The notes under the pieces: model-generated
The model's database searches: none
Seen by the model: the letters and a program-made list of their open reading frames with translations, nothing else
What the model was told of the DNA's origin: nothing
Source of the DNA: DAOTUB01 sp034437455
GTDB lineage: Bacteria; Chloroflexota; Anaerolineae; B4-G1
Direction of reading: 5' to 3'
Assembly (NCBI GenBank): GCA_034437455.1
Contig: DAOTUB010000109.1
Location: 1 to 8,311 of the forward strand
DNA: 8,311 nt
Made by a program: the position numbers and the translations under genes
Shown: one piece after another, positions 1 to 5,716 of the stretch
How the letters are laid out: every line of letters begins with the position of its first letter
Numbering within the stretch: the first letter of the stretch is position 1

Positions 1-17
1 ACCTTACAATACAGTTG

Positions 18-92
18 AAGGTTGTGGGACATTTTCGCCTCCTTGATATTAGATGTTCTTACTCTATTATATCAGGAGCGTTCCACAACCTT
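18..92. repeat. Long interrupted palindrome / extended stem-loop upstream of the first gene
   Basis: Bases 18-30 pair with 80-92 (13 pairs, one of them G-T/G-U). Inside this, 39-49 pairs with 69-78 (10 pairs, with T43 bulged), and 50-53 pairs with 63-66, leaving a 9-base loop at 54-62. The arms read directly from the sequence, for example AAGGTTGTGG at 18-27 against CCACAACCTT at 83-92. No T-run follows either side, so it is not a standard intrinsic terminator. It overlaps a promoter-like sequence, so it could be a large operator dyad, a structured RNA end, or a small palindromic mobile repeat. The pairing is seen; the role is unknown. Confidence 0.6.
43..70 (+). promoter_or_regulatory. Candidate sigma70-type promoter
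   Basis: TTGATA at 43-48 (one mismatch to TTGACA) and TATTAT at 65-70 (one mismatch to TATAAT) are separated by 16 bases. A start point near 77-78 would give a leader of about 50 bases before the ATG at 129. Both boxes lie inside the 18-92 palindrome, so a protein bound to the palindrome would compete with RNA polymerase. It is a motif match only; AT-rich sequence produces such matches by chance. Confidence 0.4.
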
Positions 93-128
93 TCCCGCTT
101 TTAATGTACCAAAGTGATAGGTGGCTAG

Positions 129-1538
129 ATGAAGTTTTCCAAATACACATGGCTCTATGCCTGGACCTTATTCTTGTTGCTGAGCAGCTTGGTTTTGACC
201 ATCCCTGCGGTCAGCGCGACCCCGGCGATGCAGGATGCACAGCCGGTCGTGCTCTACTTTTTCTGGGGGGACGGCTGCCCGCACTGCGCGCACCAGAAAC
301 CTTTTCTGGAAGAACTAGAGCGCCGCTACCCCAACCTGGAAGTGCGGGATTACGAGATCTATCACGTCGAGGAGAATCGTGTCCTTTTTCAGGATATGGC
401 CACGGCGCTGGGCTTTGAGGCGCGGGGTGTGCCGACCACCATCATCGGCGAGCGCTATTGGGTAGGCTATTCGGAGAACATTGCGCAAGAGATCGAAGCA
501 CATGTGGCGGCGTGTAGCCTCTCTGGCTGCGCGGATGCCGGCGTGGGTATTGCGCCTAAAGCCGTCGTGCCAGAACCAACGCTGGCTCCGACGCCCGTGC
601 CGACCCCTACGGGCATTCCTACTCAAGATCCCCCAGAGGTATCTCCGGCGCCTGCCGATCCCGCCTCAGGCGTCCTTAATCTTCCCCTCATCGGCGCCAT
701 AGACCTGGGGACCCAGTCTCTGGCGATGAGCACGGCCATTATCGCTTTTGTAGATGGCTTTAACCCCTGTTCGTTGTGGGTGCTCTCGATTCTCATCTCT
801 CTCACATTGCGCACCGGCTCGCGCAAAAAAATCTTTCTCATCGGTTTTGTCTTTCTTAGCGTGACCTCCCTGATCTATGTGCTCTTTATTGCCGGGTTGT
901 TTACAATATTCACCTTTATCAGCTTCATAGGCTGGATTCAGGTAGTGGTGGCGCTGCTGGCGCTCTTTTTCGCTATTGTGAACATCAAGGACTACTTCTG
1001 GTACAAAAAAGGGCTCTCTTTTACCATCACTGACGAAAAAAAGCCCGGACTCTATAAAAACATGCGCAAGGTGCTGAACGCCGATTCGCTGTGGGCCATG
1101 ATGACCGCCACGGTCGTCATGGCGGCGGGTGTCTCGCTGGTCGAGTTTTCTTGCACGGCGGGTTTCCCGGTGCTGTGGACCAATCTCGTCGCCGCGCAAG
1201 GCGTGGGTGGGCTCACCTTTGTGCTGCTGCTGGCGCTCTATATGATCATCTACCAGATTGACGAGATGGCGATTTTCATGGTCGCTGTCTTGACCCTCAG
1301 AGCCAACAAGCTGGAGGAGAAGCATGGGCGTATCCTCAAGCTCATCGGCGGCACGCTCATGTTGACCCTGGCCATGGTGATGTTGGTCAATCCGGCGCTG
1401 ATGAATACGATGAGCGCCACATTGATCGTCTTTGGAGTTGCCTTGGGCGCGGCGATGCTGATCTTGCTGGTGCATCGCCATGTGCTGCCGCGCTTGGGCA
1501 TTTATATCGGCACAGAGATGGAATCGGTGCCCGAGTAG
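129..1538 (+). CDS. Exported thioredoxin-like domain fused to a DsbD/CcdA-like membrane domain
   Basis: This 469-residue protein probably carries electrons from cytoplasmic thiols across the membrane to its own external thioredoxin domain. A signal sequence (hydrophobic 11-27, AxA-type site VSA at 28-30) precedes a thioredoxin fold with the active-site motif C50-P-H-C53 and the cis-proline loop V101-P102-T103. Two more cysteines, C129 and C134, end this domain. A Pro/Thr-rich spacer (about 144-180) leads into six or seven membrane helices (about 199-450). These contain F-N-P-C214 in the first helix and E-F-S-C342-T-A-G-F-P in the fourth, the cysteine pair expected of DsbD/CcdA electron conduits. 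An AGGTGG ribosome site at 119-124 supports this ATG. The order (thioredoxin first, membrane domain second) resembles a compact DsbD-like fusion. The reductant and final substrate cannot be read from sequence. The family call is firm; the physiological role is inferred. Confidence 0.88.
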   Translation: MKFSKYTWLYAWTLFLLLSSLVLTIPAVSATPAMQDAQPVVLYFFWGDGCPHCAHQKPFLEELERRYPNLEVRDYEIYHVEENRVLFQDMATALGFEARGVPTTIIGERYWVGYSENIAQEIEAHVAACSLSGCADAGVGIAPKAVVPEPTLAPTPVPTPTGIPTQDPPEVSPAPADPASGVLNLPLIGAIDLGTQSLAMSTAIIAFVDGFNPCSLWVLSILISLTLRTGSRKKIFLIGFVFLSVTSLIYVLFIAGLFTIFTFISFIGWIQVVVALLALFFAIVNIKDYFWYKKGLSFTITDEKKPGLYKNMRKVLNADSLWAMMTATVVMAAGVSLVEFSCTAGFPVLWTNLVAAQGVGGLTFVLLLALYMIIYQIDEMAIFMVAVLTLRANKLEEKHGRILKLIGGTLMLTLAMVMLVNPALMNTMSATLIVFGVALGAAMLILLVHRHVLPRLGIYIGTEMESVPE

Positions 1539-1540
1539 CC

Positions 1541-1618
1541 GTCACCGCTACTGCCAGACGCTGTCGGCGCCGGCAGGGGGGACGTAGAGACCAAAGCTCT
1601 GACCTCGAAATCGGTGAC
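1541..1618 (+). promoter_or_regulatory. Possible structured leader before the ferredoxin-AOR cassette
   Basis: Three short stems can form in one compact region. A closing stem joins GTCACCG (1541-1547) to CGGTGAC (1612-1618), a second joins CTGCC (1551-1555) to GGCAG (1572-1576), and a third joins TAGAG (1585-1589) to CTCTG (1597-1601, one wobble pair). Together they make a multi-branch layout ending 42 bases before the ferredoxin start codon. Leaders of molybdenum/tungsten enzyme operons can carry Moco-type riboswitches, which makes the position suggestive. I cannot match this sequence to that consensus by eye, and GC-rich DNA forms short stems easily. A TATAAC box at 1632-1637 without a clear -35 element is also present. 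Confidence 0.3.
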
Positions 1619-1660
1619 TGGGCACAAACGGTATAACTCGAGAATCAAGGAGGAAAATAG

Positions 1661-2047
1661 ATGAGGCTCTATGTTGACCACGCGAAATGTTCAGGTTGTC
1701 GCGCCTGCTTGGTGGCATGTTCTTTTCACTTGTTCGGCGAGAACAATCCCAAAAAGGCCGCTTTGACCATCGTCCCACACTTTCCCGCTCCGGGCACCTT
1801 TGAGGTAAAAGTATGTACCCAATGTGGTCAATGCGCGGACGTCTGCCCCGTGGGCGCCATCCATCAGAATGAGCAGGGCGCCTATTATGTCGAGCCCGAC
1901 GAATGCACGCTGTGTATGCTTTGCGTGGACGAATGCCCCGAGGGTGTGGTCTTTTCCCGCTCGGACACGGATTATGTCTGGGAGTGTGACGCGTGTGGCG
2001 ACTGTGTGGACGTCTGCGGTCCCGACGCTTTGTGGATCGCCGAGTAA
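1661..2047 (+). CDS. Four-cluster [4Fe-4S] ferredoxin, AOR electron-transfer subunit (AorA-like)
   Basis: This 128-residue iron-sulfur protein most likely takes electrons from the AOR encoded next. It has exactly sixteen cysteines in four CxxCxxCxxxC groups: C10/13/16/20, C52/55/58/62, C82/85/88/92 and C109/112/115/119. Four [4Fe-4S] clusters are therefore expected. No signal peptide or membrane segment is visible, so it should be cytoplasmic. The start is well supported by AAGGAGGA at 1647-1654, seven bases from the ATG when counted from AGGAGG. The AOR start lies 16 bases after this stop. The layout matches the polyferredoxin subunit of AorABC-type aldehyde oxidoreductases (Aromatoleum type) and the HycB/CooF-like proteins beside other AOR-family genes. 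The exact redox partner downstream of it is not shown here. Confidence 0.9.
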   Translation: MRLYVDHAKCSGCRACLVACSFHLFGENNPKKAALTIVPHFPAPGTFEVKVCTQCGQCADVCPVGAIHQNEQGAYYVEPDECTLCMLCVDECPEGVVFSRSDTDYVWECDACGDCVDVCGPDALWIAE

Positions 2048-2050
2048 CCG

Positions 2051-2066
2051 AGGAGGAATGATGATG
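2051..2066 (+). promoter_or_regulatory. Ribosome binding site and triple ATG that decide the AOR start
   Basis: AGGAGG at 2051-2056 precedes three consecutive in-frame ATG codons at 2058, 2061 and 2064. Their spacings from the AGGAGG are 1, 4 and 7 bases, which favours 2064 and leaves 2061 possible. The protein then begins M-N-G-Y-A-G, like the usual N-terminus of AOR-family enzymes. Confidence 0.75.
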
Positions 2067-3902
2067 AATGGCTATGCAGGACAAATACTGCGCGTGAACT
2101 TGGGCACCGGCGTCATCACCACAGAACCGACGCCGGAAGACGTGATGCGGGACTTTTTGGGGGGGCGGGGGCTGGGGGCTTTTCTGTTGTGGAGCGAGAC
2201 GACGCCCGGCGCCGACCCGCTGGGGCCGGAGAACAAATTGTTCATCTCGCCCGGGCCGCTGTCGGGCACGCTTTTCCCCGGTGCGGGCAAGATGGACTTT
2301 ACTACCCGTTCACCGCTGACCGGCGGCTATGCCGGCGCCAGCATGGGCGGCATGCTAACCGCTGAGATCAGGTACGCCGGCTATGATTCCATCATCCTGG
2401 AAGGGGTCAGTCCCCATCCGGTCTATCTCTATATCGACGACGACACGGTCGAGCTGCGCGACGCCAGCGCGTACTGGGGCATGGGCTCCTTTGCGCTGGA
2501 GAAGCACCTGAAGGACGAGCTAGGCGAAGAATTCCAGATTGCCACCATTGGTCCGGCCGGCGAGAACCTGGTCAAGTATGCCTGTATCAACCACGATTTC
2601 GGGCGCCAGGCCGGACGCGGCGGCGTGGGGACGGTGATGGGGGCCAAGAAGGTCAAAGCCATCGCCGTGCGCGGCACCGGCGGCATTCCCATCGCCGACG
2701 TGAAAGAGTTCACCCGCCTGAGCAAGGAGGCCTACCGCGCCTGCAAAGAGGCCGACGGGTTCAAGGCCTGGACGCGCTATGGCACAATGATCGTCACGTC
2801 CTGGTGCGACAAGAACGGCGCACTGCCCACGCGTAACTTTCAATCCGGCTCGTTTAAAGAGGCGACCAACATTTATGCGCCGGTCTTTCGCCGCACCATT
2901 GTGGTGACGGACAAGGGATGTTTTGGCTGCCCCAGCCCATGCGGCAAGTACTCGCGCTCTAAAAAGCACGACATCTATGTGGAGGGGCCAGAGTACGAGA
3001 CCAACGGCATGCTCGGTTCTGACTTGGGGCTGAGCGACATCGAGGACATTGCCAAAGCCAACCAACTGTGCGACGAGCTGGGCCTGGACACCATCTCGGC
3101 CGGCGGTTGTATCGCCTGGGCCATGGAGTGCTATGAGAAAGGGGTCCTGGACCAGGAGCAGACCGCCGGGCTCGACCTGCGCTTTGGCAACGCCGAGGCC
3201 ACTTTTGCCCTGATCGAACGCATCGCCCGGCGCGAGGGCTGGTTGGGCAATTTGCTGGCCGAGGGGGTCAAGCACGCCGCTGCCGAGGTGGGCCAGGGCA
3301 GTGAAAAGTGGGCCGTCCACGTCAAGGGCATGGAGCAGAGCGCCTATGACACTCACAGCGCTACCTCAATGCTGCTGGCTTATATGACGGCTGATGTCGG
3401 CGCGCATCACAACCGCGCCTGGGCCATCACCTACGACATCGCCGAGGGGCGCGACGAGGTGAGCCCAGCAAAGGCGGCCAAGGTGATCGAACTGCAGCAC
3501 ATCCGCCCGCTGATGGACGTGTTGGGCTGCTGCCGGCTGCAATGGGTCGAACTGGGCATGTCCCTCGACTATTATGCTCCGGTGATGACCGCACTGACCG
3601 GCGTCGCGTACGCGTGGGAGGACCTGCTGCACATCTCGGAGCGAGTGTGGAACTTGACCCGTATGATTTGGGTGCGCGAGGTGGAGGGCTTTGGGCGTGA
3701 GTGGGATGCACCGGCGCCGCGCTTTGTCGAGGAACCGGCCATCGGCGGGCCCACGGACGGCCAATTCACCCCGCCGGAGGCCGCTCAGCAAATGCTGGAT
3801 TACTATTACCAGCAGCGAGGTTGGGACGAGAGCGGCATTCCGACGCCCGAGACGTTGCAGCGGATGGGACTGGCCGAGTTGGTGGAGACGTATTTGGCAT
3901 GA
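2064..3902 (+). CDS. Aldehyde:ferredoxin oxidoreductase family tungsten/molybdenum enzyme, catalytic subunit (AorB-like)
   Basis: This 612-residue enzyme has the usual AOR length and plan. It should bind a bis-pterin W or Mo cofactor and one [4Fe-4S] cluster, oxidising an aldehyde or reducing an acid with ferredoxin as partner. The N-terminus (N-G-Y-A-G-Q-I-L-R-V-N-L) is typical. The A-G-R-G-G-V-G stretch with M-G-A-K-K following is the pterin-binding signature. C286-F-G-C289-P-S-P-C293 plus C490 (in L-G-C-C-R-L) supply the cluster ligands, with spacing close to that of the Pyrococcus furiosus enzyme. E-G-P-E-Y-E lies at 307-312. The catalytic-histidine motif usually written G-A-C-H reads G446-A-H-H449 here. 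The reading frame is open far upstream, but that extension overlaps the ferredoxin and is rejected. The stop overlaps the MoaD-like start. The specific substrate and metal cannot be decided from sequence; W is the usual choice in this family. Confidence 0.93.
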   Translation: MNGYAGQILRVNLGTGVITTEPTPEDVMRDFLGGRGLGAFLLWSETTPGADPLGPENKLFISPGPLSGTLFPGAGKMDFTTRSPLTGGYAGASMGGMLTAEIRYAGYDSIILEGVSPHPVYLYIDDDTVELRDASAYWGMGSFALEKHLKDELGEEFQIATIGPAGENLVKYACINHDFGRQAGRGGVGTVMGAKKVKAIAVRGTGGIPIADVKEFTRLSKEAYRACKEADGFKAWTRYGTMIVTSWCDKNGALPTRNFQSGSFKEATNIYAPVFRRTIVVTDKGCFGCPSPCGKYSRSKKHDIYVEGPEYETNGMLGSDLGLSDIEDIAKANQLCDELGLDTISAGGCIAWAMECYEKGVLDQEQTAGLDLRFGNAEATFALIERIARREGWLGNLLAEGVKHAAAEVGQGSEKWAVHVKGMEQSAYDTHSATSMLLAYMTADVGAHHNRAWAITYDIAEGRDEVSPAKAAKVIELQHIRPLMDVLGCCRLQWVELGMSLDYYAPVMTALTGVAYAWEDLLHISERVWNLTRMIWVREVEGFGREWDAPAPRFVEEPAIGGPTDGQFTPPEAAQQMLDYYYQQRGWDESGIPTPETLQRMGLAELVETYLA

Positions 3903-4123
3903 GCGTGACGCTGATCCTGGTGGGGGGCTTGAAAGAATACGCCGGCGGCAGGGAACGGGTGGAAGCGGCCGCCGGCCCCACCGTGGCCAAGATATTGGAG
4001 GACGCCGGCATCAAGCCAGCACTGGTAGCAGCGGTGCTACAGGACGACCACATGGTGTCTCTGGACTATCGCCCCCAAGATAAAGAGACACTCAAACTGA
4101 TCGCCGTGATAGGGGGCGGTTGA
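3899..4123 (+). CDS. MoaD/ThiS-family sulfur-carrier protein
   Basis: This 74-residue ubiquitin-like protein probably delivers sulfur as a C-terminal thiocarboxylate, most plausibly for the dithiolene of the pterin cofactor used by the AOR. It starts with a beta-strand and the L-V-G-G-L-K-E-Y-A segment common in MoaD-like proteins beside AOR genes. It ends in I-G-G-G, so the terminal diglycine needed for adenylation and sulfur loading is intact. Its ATG (3899-3901) overlaps the AOR stop (3900-3902) in an ATGA arrangement, pointing to translational coupling and matched synthesis. No MoaE or MoeB/ThiF-like activating enzyme is seen here, so these would have to be encoded elsewhere. The fold family is a confident call; pterin rather than thiamine or tungsten-specific use is inferred from the neighbour. 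Confidence 0.9.
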   Translation: MSVTLILVGGLKEYAGGRERVEAAAGPTVAKILEDAGIKPALVAAVLQDDHMVSLDYRPQDKETLKLIAVIGGG

Positions 4124-4124
4124 T

Positions 4125-4367
4125 ATGCCTGGGCAGATTCGTTCCGGCGCATGTGGTAAAGGGGAGCACGATGGTACGCCCTACGTCGCGTGCGACGTGA
4201 GGCAAGACCGTGTCCGATTGCAAGAGCTACTGGCGCTCAATGGGGGACAGCGGGCGCTGCCGGCCGTCATCTGGCCCGACAAGGCCGTGCAAGTGGGCCT
4301 ACTGCTCCACCGGCACACAGCCGGATTGTTCCCACGGCTGGCCTGGGTGGTAATCACACTGATCTGA
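4125..4367 (+). CDS. Short glutaredoxin-like ORF, diverged or damaged
   Basis: This 80-residue ORF begins one base after the MoaD-like stop, a spacing typical of a coupled gene, with only a G-rich stretch (about 4110-4118) as ribosome site. Residues 17-58 resemble the central part of small glutaredoxin-like proteins: a G-T-P-Y-V-x-C-D-V strand, a helix L-Q-E-L-L-A-L-N-G-G, then A-L-P-A-V-I-W-P-D-K-A-V-Q-V-G with the expected cis-proline. The N-terminal redox CxxC is absent. Only C10 and C23 are present, and the first helix looks about eight residues too short. The last 22 residues do not fit the family. It may be a decayed gene with an indel, a frameshifted copy, or a diverged small redox or selenium-related protein. 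I favour a damaged gene but cannot prove it. Confidence 0.4.
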   Translation: MPGQIRSGACGKGEHDGTPYVACDVRQDRVRLQELLALNGGQRALPAVIWPDKAVQVGLLLHRHTAGLFPRLAWVVITLI

Positions 4368-4399
4368 TGGATGAGGCAACAAGGCTCTAGGAGTGATGG

Positions 4400-4984
4400 A
4401 TGACACGCCAACGGCGACGACAAAAACTATCGAAAAAAAAGAAAACGCCCGCCATCCGGTGGGGAGTGATTGTGGGAGTGGCGGCGCTCATCGGCGCCGT
4501 GCTTCTCCTCAAGTCGTACCGGTCAAGTACCGGGTTGGCGGTCTCTCAAGACGAGATCGAACCTACGCCACTTGCCGTCGAGATGGCCGTTCCAATCGAG
4601 TCTACGCCATCCGGCGCCGAGGCGGCCGCCCTGCCGGCCCAGCCCACGCCGGCACTCTTGCCTGAGGCGCAGCTCAATCAACTCTTGGCGGCCAAAGAGC
4701 CAGTGTTTGTGTTCTTTCACTCGAACACCTGTGTGCAGTGCGTCAAGATGACCCAGATCGTCGAACAGGTCTACCCCGACTTCTCTGACTCGGTCGCGCT
4801 GGTTGACGTGAACGTCTATGACGAGCGGAATCAAAATCTGCTACAGCGCGCCGATATCCGCGTCATCCCTACCCTGATCTTTGTCGACCGCGAAGGTCAG
4901 GCCCAGGGGCATATCGGCGTGATGGAATCACAGGTGTTGCGCGAGCAGTTGCAAGCCCTGTCTGAGGACCTGTCTGAGGAATAG
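4400..4984 (+). CDS. Membrane-anchored thioredoxin-like protein
   Basis: This is a 194-residue thiol-redox protein expected to face the outside of the cytoplasmic membrane. The first 20 residues are strongly basic, residues 21-38 form one hydrophobic anchor, and a flexible Pro/Ala-rich spacer (about 51-88) follows. The thioredoxin domain covers about 89-190. It has the active site C111-V-Q-C114 in place of the classical CGPC, and I156-P157-T158 as the cis-proline loop. AGGAG at 4389-4393 lies six bases before the ATG. The next gene is a CcdA homologue starting four bases after this stop, the natural partner that would re-reduce this domain. The protein ends in a repeated L-S-E-D/L-S-E-E motif. 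The CVQC motif suggests a reductant or disulfide-exchange role, but the target is unknown. Confidence 0.85.
   Translation: MTRQRRRQKLSKKKKTPAIRWGVIVGVAALIGAVLLLKSYRSSTGLAVSQDEIEPTPLAVEMAVPIESTPSGAEAAALPAQPTPALLPEAQLNQLLAAKEPVFVFFHSNTCVQCVKMTQIVEQVYPDFSDSVALVDVNVYDERNQNLLQRADIRVIPTLIFVDREGQAQGHIGVMESQVLREQLQALSEDLSEE
4958..4981 (+). repeat. Tandem 12-base duplication at the end of the thioredoxin gene
   Basis: CTGTCTGAGGAC (4958-4969) is followed directly by CTGTCTGAGGAA (4970-4981), 11 of 12 bases identical and in frame. It adds one L-S-E-D/E unit to the C-terminus. The second copy holds the GAGGA (4976-4980) that serves as ribosome site for the CcdA gene. Confidence 0.85.
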
Positions 4985-4988
4985 AGTG

Positions 4989-5663
4989 ATGCCTTTTAAT
5001 CAAGCGCTTCAAGATGGTTCTTTGTTGGCCTATCTGCTCGTCTTCTTGGGCGGGGTGGTGACCAGCATCGGTCCGTGCAACGTGGCGATGATTCCGCTGA
5101 TTATCGGCTACATGGGCGGGGCGGGCGACCTCTCGCATCGACGCTCGTTCACGCTCTCGCTGACCTTTGCCATCGGCCTGGCCCTCACGTTTATGGCGTT
5201 GGGCGTGGCGGCCTCGCTGGCCGGCGGACTGATTGGCGGTACCAGTCGCGTATGGTATTATGTCGTAGCCGGGGTCTGTATCCTGATCGCGCTGCACATC
5301 TGGGGCGCGATTCGCCTGCCAGAAATTTCCGCCCTGGCCCGCCTGCGAGAACGCGTCAAACTTCGGGGAATTGTCGGCGCGCTGGCGCTGGGGCTGGTCT
5401 CTGGGCTGGTGGCCTCGCAATGTGCCACGCCGGTGCTGGCGGCAATTCTGACTTATGTGATGGCACGGCAAGGGACGCTGGTCTACGGCGCGGCGCTGCT
5501 GTTTTTCTACGCCCTGGGGCGCGGCGTGCCCGTCGTGCTGGCTGGCACCTTTACTGGCGCGCTCAAGCAATTCCGCTCGCTGGGCCGCTGGTCGGAAGTG
5601 ATCGAAAAAACCAGCGCGGTGATCATCCTGGGCGTGGGCCTGTACTTTCTATGGATCGCCTGA
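4989..5663 (+). CDS. ccdA: CcdA-family transmembrane electron-transfer protein
   Basis: This 224-residue membrane protein should move electrons from cytoplasmic thioredoxin to external thiol proteins. Six hydrophobic helices are visible at roughly 12-36, 54-79, 85-107, 127-155, 163-186 and 206-222. The two conserved cysteines are present: C30 in S-I-G-P-C-N in the first helix and C145 in A-S-Q-C-A-T-P in the fourth. Length and helix count fit CcdA rather than full DsbD. An in-frame GTG lies at 4986, but the ATG at 4989 has the better distance (eight bases) from GAGGA at 4976-4980. Position directly after the anchored thioredoxin and before a rhodanese lipoprotein suggests that it feeds those two. 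It is distinct from the membrane half of the first gene, so this locus encodes two such conduits. Confidence 0.92.
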   Translation: MPFNQALQDGSLLAYLLVFLGGVVTSIGPCNVAMIPLIIGYMGGAGDLSHRRSFTLSLTFAIGLALTFMALGVAASLAGGLIGGTSRVWYYVVAGVCILIALHIWGAIRLPEISALARLRERVKLRGIVGALALGLVSGLVASQCATPVLAAILTYVMARQGTLVYGAALLFFYALGRGVPVVLAGTFTGALKQFRSLGRWSEVIEKTSAVIILGVGLYFLWIA

Positions 5664-5716
5664 CGGTGTGCCGGCTCGCACAAGCGACGCAATGTGATAT
5701 GACAGGACGGGTAAAT

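Noticed and set aside
666..1481. Long minus-strand open frame inside the first gene
   Set aside because: The protein is His/Gln/Arg-rich with no fold-like pattern and lies opposite a clear membrane protein; it is a codon-composition shadow.
1824..2063. N-terminal extension of the AOR frame back to 1824
   Set aside because: It would overlap most of the ferredoxin gene, and the extension is low-complexity; the AGGAGG at 2051 and the conserved N-terminus fix the start at about 2064.
2520..3356. 278-codon minus-strand open frame opposite the AOR gene
   Set aside because: It mirrors a gene with well-conserved motifs; no ribosome site or recognisable domain supports it.
4365..4403. TGA at 4365 as a selenocysteine codon in the glutaredoxin-like ORF
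   Set aside because: Reading through gives eleven unrelated residues before the next stop and no family-like C-terminal motif; no SECIS-like hairpin was evident just after it.
5667..5682. Small hairpin TGTGC/GCACA between the CcdA and rhodanese genes
   Set aside because: Only five pairs and no T-run; not a credible terminator, and such stems are common by chance.
5075..5716. Upstream extension of the rhodanese frame to 5075
   Set aside because: It lies inside the CcdA gene in another frame; the signal peptide and lipobox only make sense with a start near 5717.
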